Source: Dehalococcoidia bacterium
GTDB lineage: Bacteria; Chloroflexota; Dehalococcoidia; SAR202; UBA11138
Length of the DNA: 13,842 bases
Assembly (NCBI GenBank): GCA_012270625.1
Contig: JAAXHZ010000292.1
Span: 1 to 13,842, forward strand
Direction of reading: 5' to 3'
The notes under the pieces were generated by a model. That model saw nothing but the letters and a program-made list of their open reading frames with translations. It searched no databases and was not told where the DNA came from. This document shows positions 13,487 through 13,842 of this stretch, piece after piece. The translations under genes and the position numbers were made by a program. Position 1 is the stretch's first letter, and each line of letters starts with the position of its first letter.

Positions 13487-13842
13487 ATGAATGAAGTCCA
13501 CAGGACCGCCAATGGCAGCGTGGCCGTGGCCGATGCTCCAGATTTCACCCAGCGGCTGCGCGCCCTGCCCGCAGATCCCGGCGTTTATCTGATGCGAGAC
13601 GCCTCCGGCGAGATTATCTACGTCGGAAAGGCCGCGTCCCTTCGAAGCCGTGTCTCGTCGTACTTCGGAAATCCGTGGGGGCTTCCTCCCAAGATCAGGC
13701 AGATGGTGCGCAGGATACTAGACTTTGAGTTTATAGTGACTGAGTCCGAGCAGGAGGCGTTGATCCTTGAGAGCAACCTCATCAAGGAGCGCCAGCCCCA
13801 GTACAACGCGCGCCTCAAGGACGACAAGAGCTACCCGTTCAT
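13487..13842 (+). CDS. uvrC: excinuclease ABC subunit C (UvrC), N-terminal part
   Basis: UvrC is the nuclease of nucleotide-excision repair that cuts on both sides of a UvrB-bound lesion. Only the first 118 codons are in the window and the frame runs off the edge. They contain the whole GIY-YIG domain that makes the 3' cut: D-P-G-V-Y (30-34), I-I-Y-V-G-K (43-48), R53, catalytic metal-binding E95 in A-L-I-L-E-S-N, and N107 in Q-Y-N-A-R-L-K-D-D-K-S-Y-P-F. All expected active residues are present. The ATG at 13487 has no strong Shine-Dalgarno; an in-frame GTG at 13454 is possible but lies in a hairpin. A 15-20 residue extension before the domain is somewhat long but not unusual. It continues the Xer, small-protein, uvrC run on the plus strand. 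Confidence 0.93.
   Translation, partial: MNEVHRTANGSVAVADAPDFTQRLRALPADPGVYLMRDASGEIIYVGKAASLRSRVSSYFGNPWGLPPKIRQMVRRILDFEFIVTESEQEALILESNLIKERQPQYNARLKDDKSYPF

Noticed and set aside
13310..13501. Minus-strand frame of 63 codons opposite the small membrane protein and uvrC start
   Set aside because: No ribosome site or similarity; a shadow of plus-strand sequence.

Overview
The window is a gene-dense piece of a bacterial chromosome of moderately high G+C content. It carries mostly housekeeping genes on both strands, with no phage, insertion sequence or CRISPR array. Protein style (a short RecJ, a FabF with VSAC at its active site, a class-III aminotransferase related to glutamate-1-semialdehyde aminomutase, and a small Arg/Ala/Pro-rich protein with a C-terminal membrane helix before uvrC) suggests to me a Chloroflexota member of the Dehalococcoidia/SAR202 type. 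That assignment rests on remembered family resemblance, not on a search.

Layout. Positions 1-43 (-): 5' half of a tRNA-His gene (GTG anticodon), cut by the window edge. 92-961 (-): two-domain arrestin-like protein. 1129-1461 (-) and 1521-3035 (-): a small winged-helix regulator behind leucyl aminopeptidase (pepA). A divergent promoter region (3036-3181) separates pepA from a class-III PLP aminotransferase (3182-4462, +). 4463-5043 is the only long stretch without a gene. It holds an AT-rich cluster of inverted and direct repeats, a promoter-like sequence, and a chain of hairpins that could be a structured RNA or a long leader. 5044-5880 (+): a metallo-beta-lactamase-fold protein that has lost most of its metal ligands. 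5903-7264 (-): MtaB, the tRNA methylthiotransferase. 7353-7904 (+): a protein I do not recognise. 8044-9291 and 9328-11025 (+): fabF and recJ, probably co-transcribed. 11022-11888 (-): lgt, convergent with recJ and sharing the bases of its stop codon. 12050-12955 (+): a XerC/XerD recombinase. 13025-13387 (+): the small basic membrane-anchored protein. 13487-end (+): the start of uvrC, cut by the window edge.

The genes do not form one pathway. They cover tRNA supply and modification (tRNA-His, mtaB), peptide turnover (pepA), fatty-acid elongation (fabF), lipoprotein maturation (lgt), and DNA repair and chromosome resolution (recJ, xer, uvrC). The two features most worth attention lie side by side: the hairpin-rich region 4563-4951 and the apparently metal-free MBL-fold protein that follows it. 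Start codons are often GTG or TTG with a clear Shine-Dalgarno, so I moved several starts inward.
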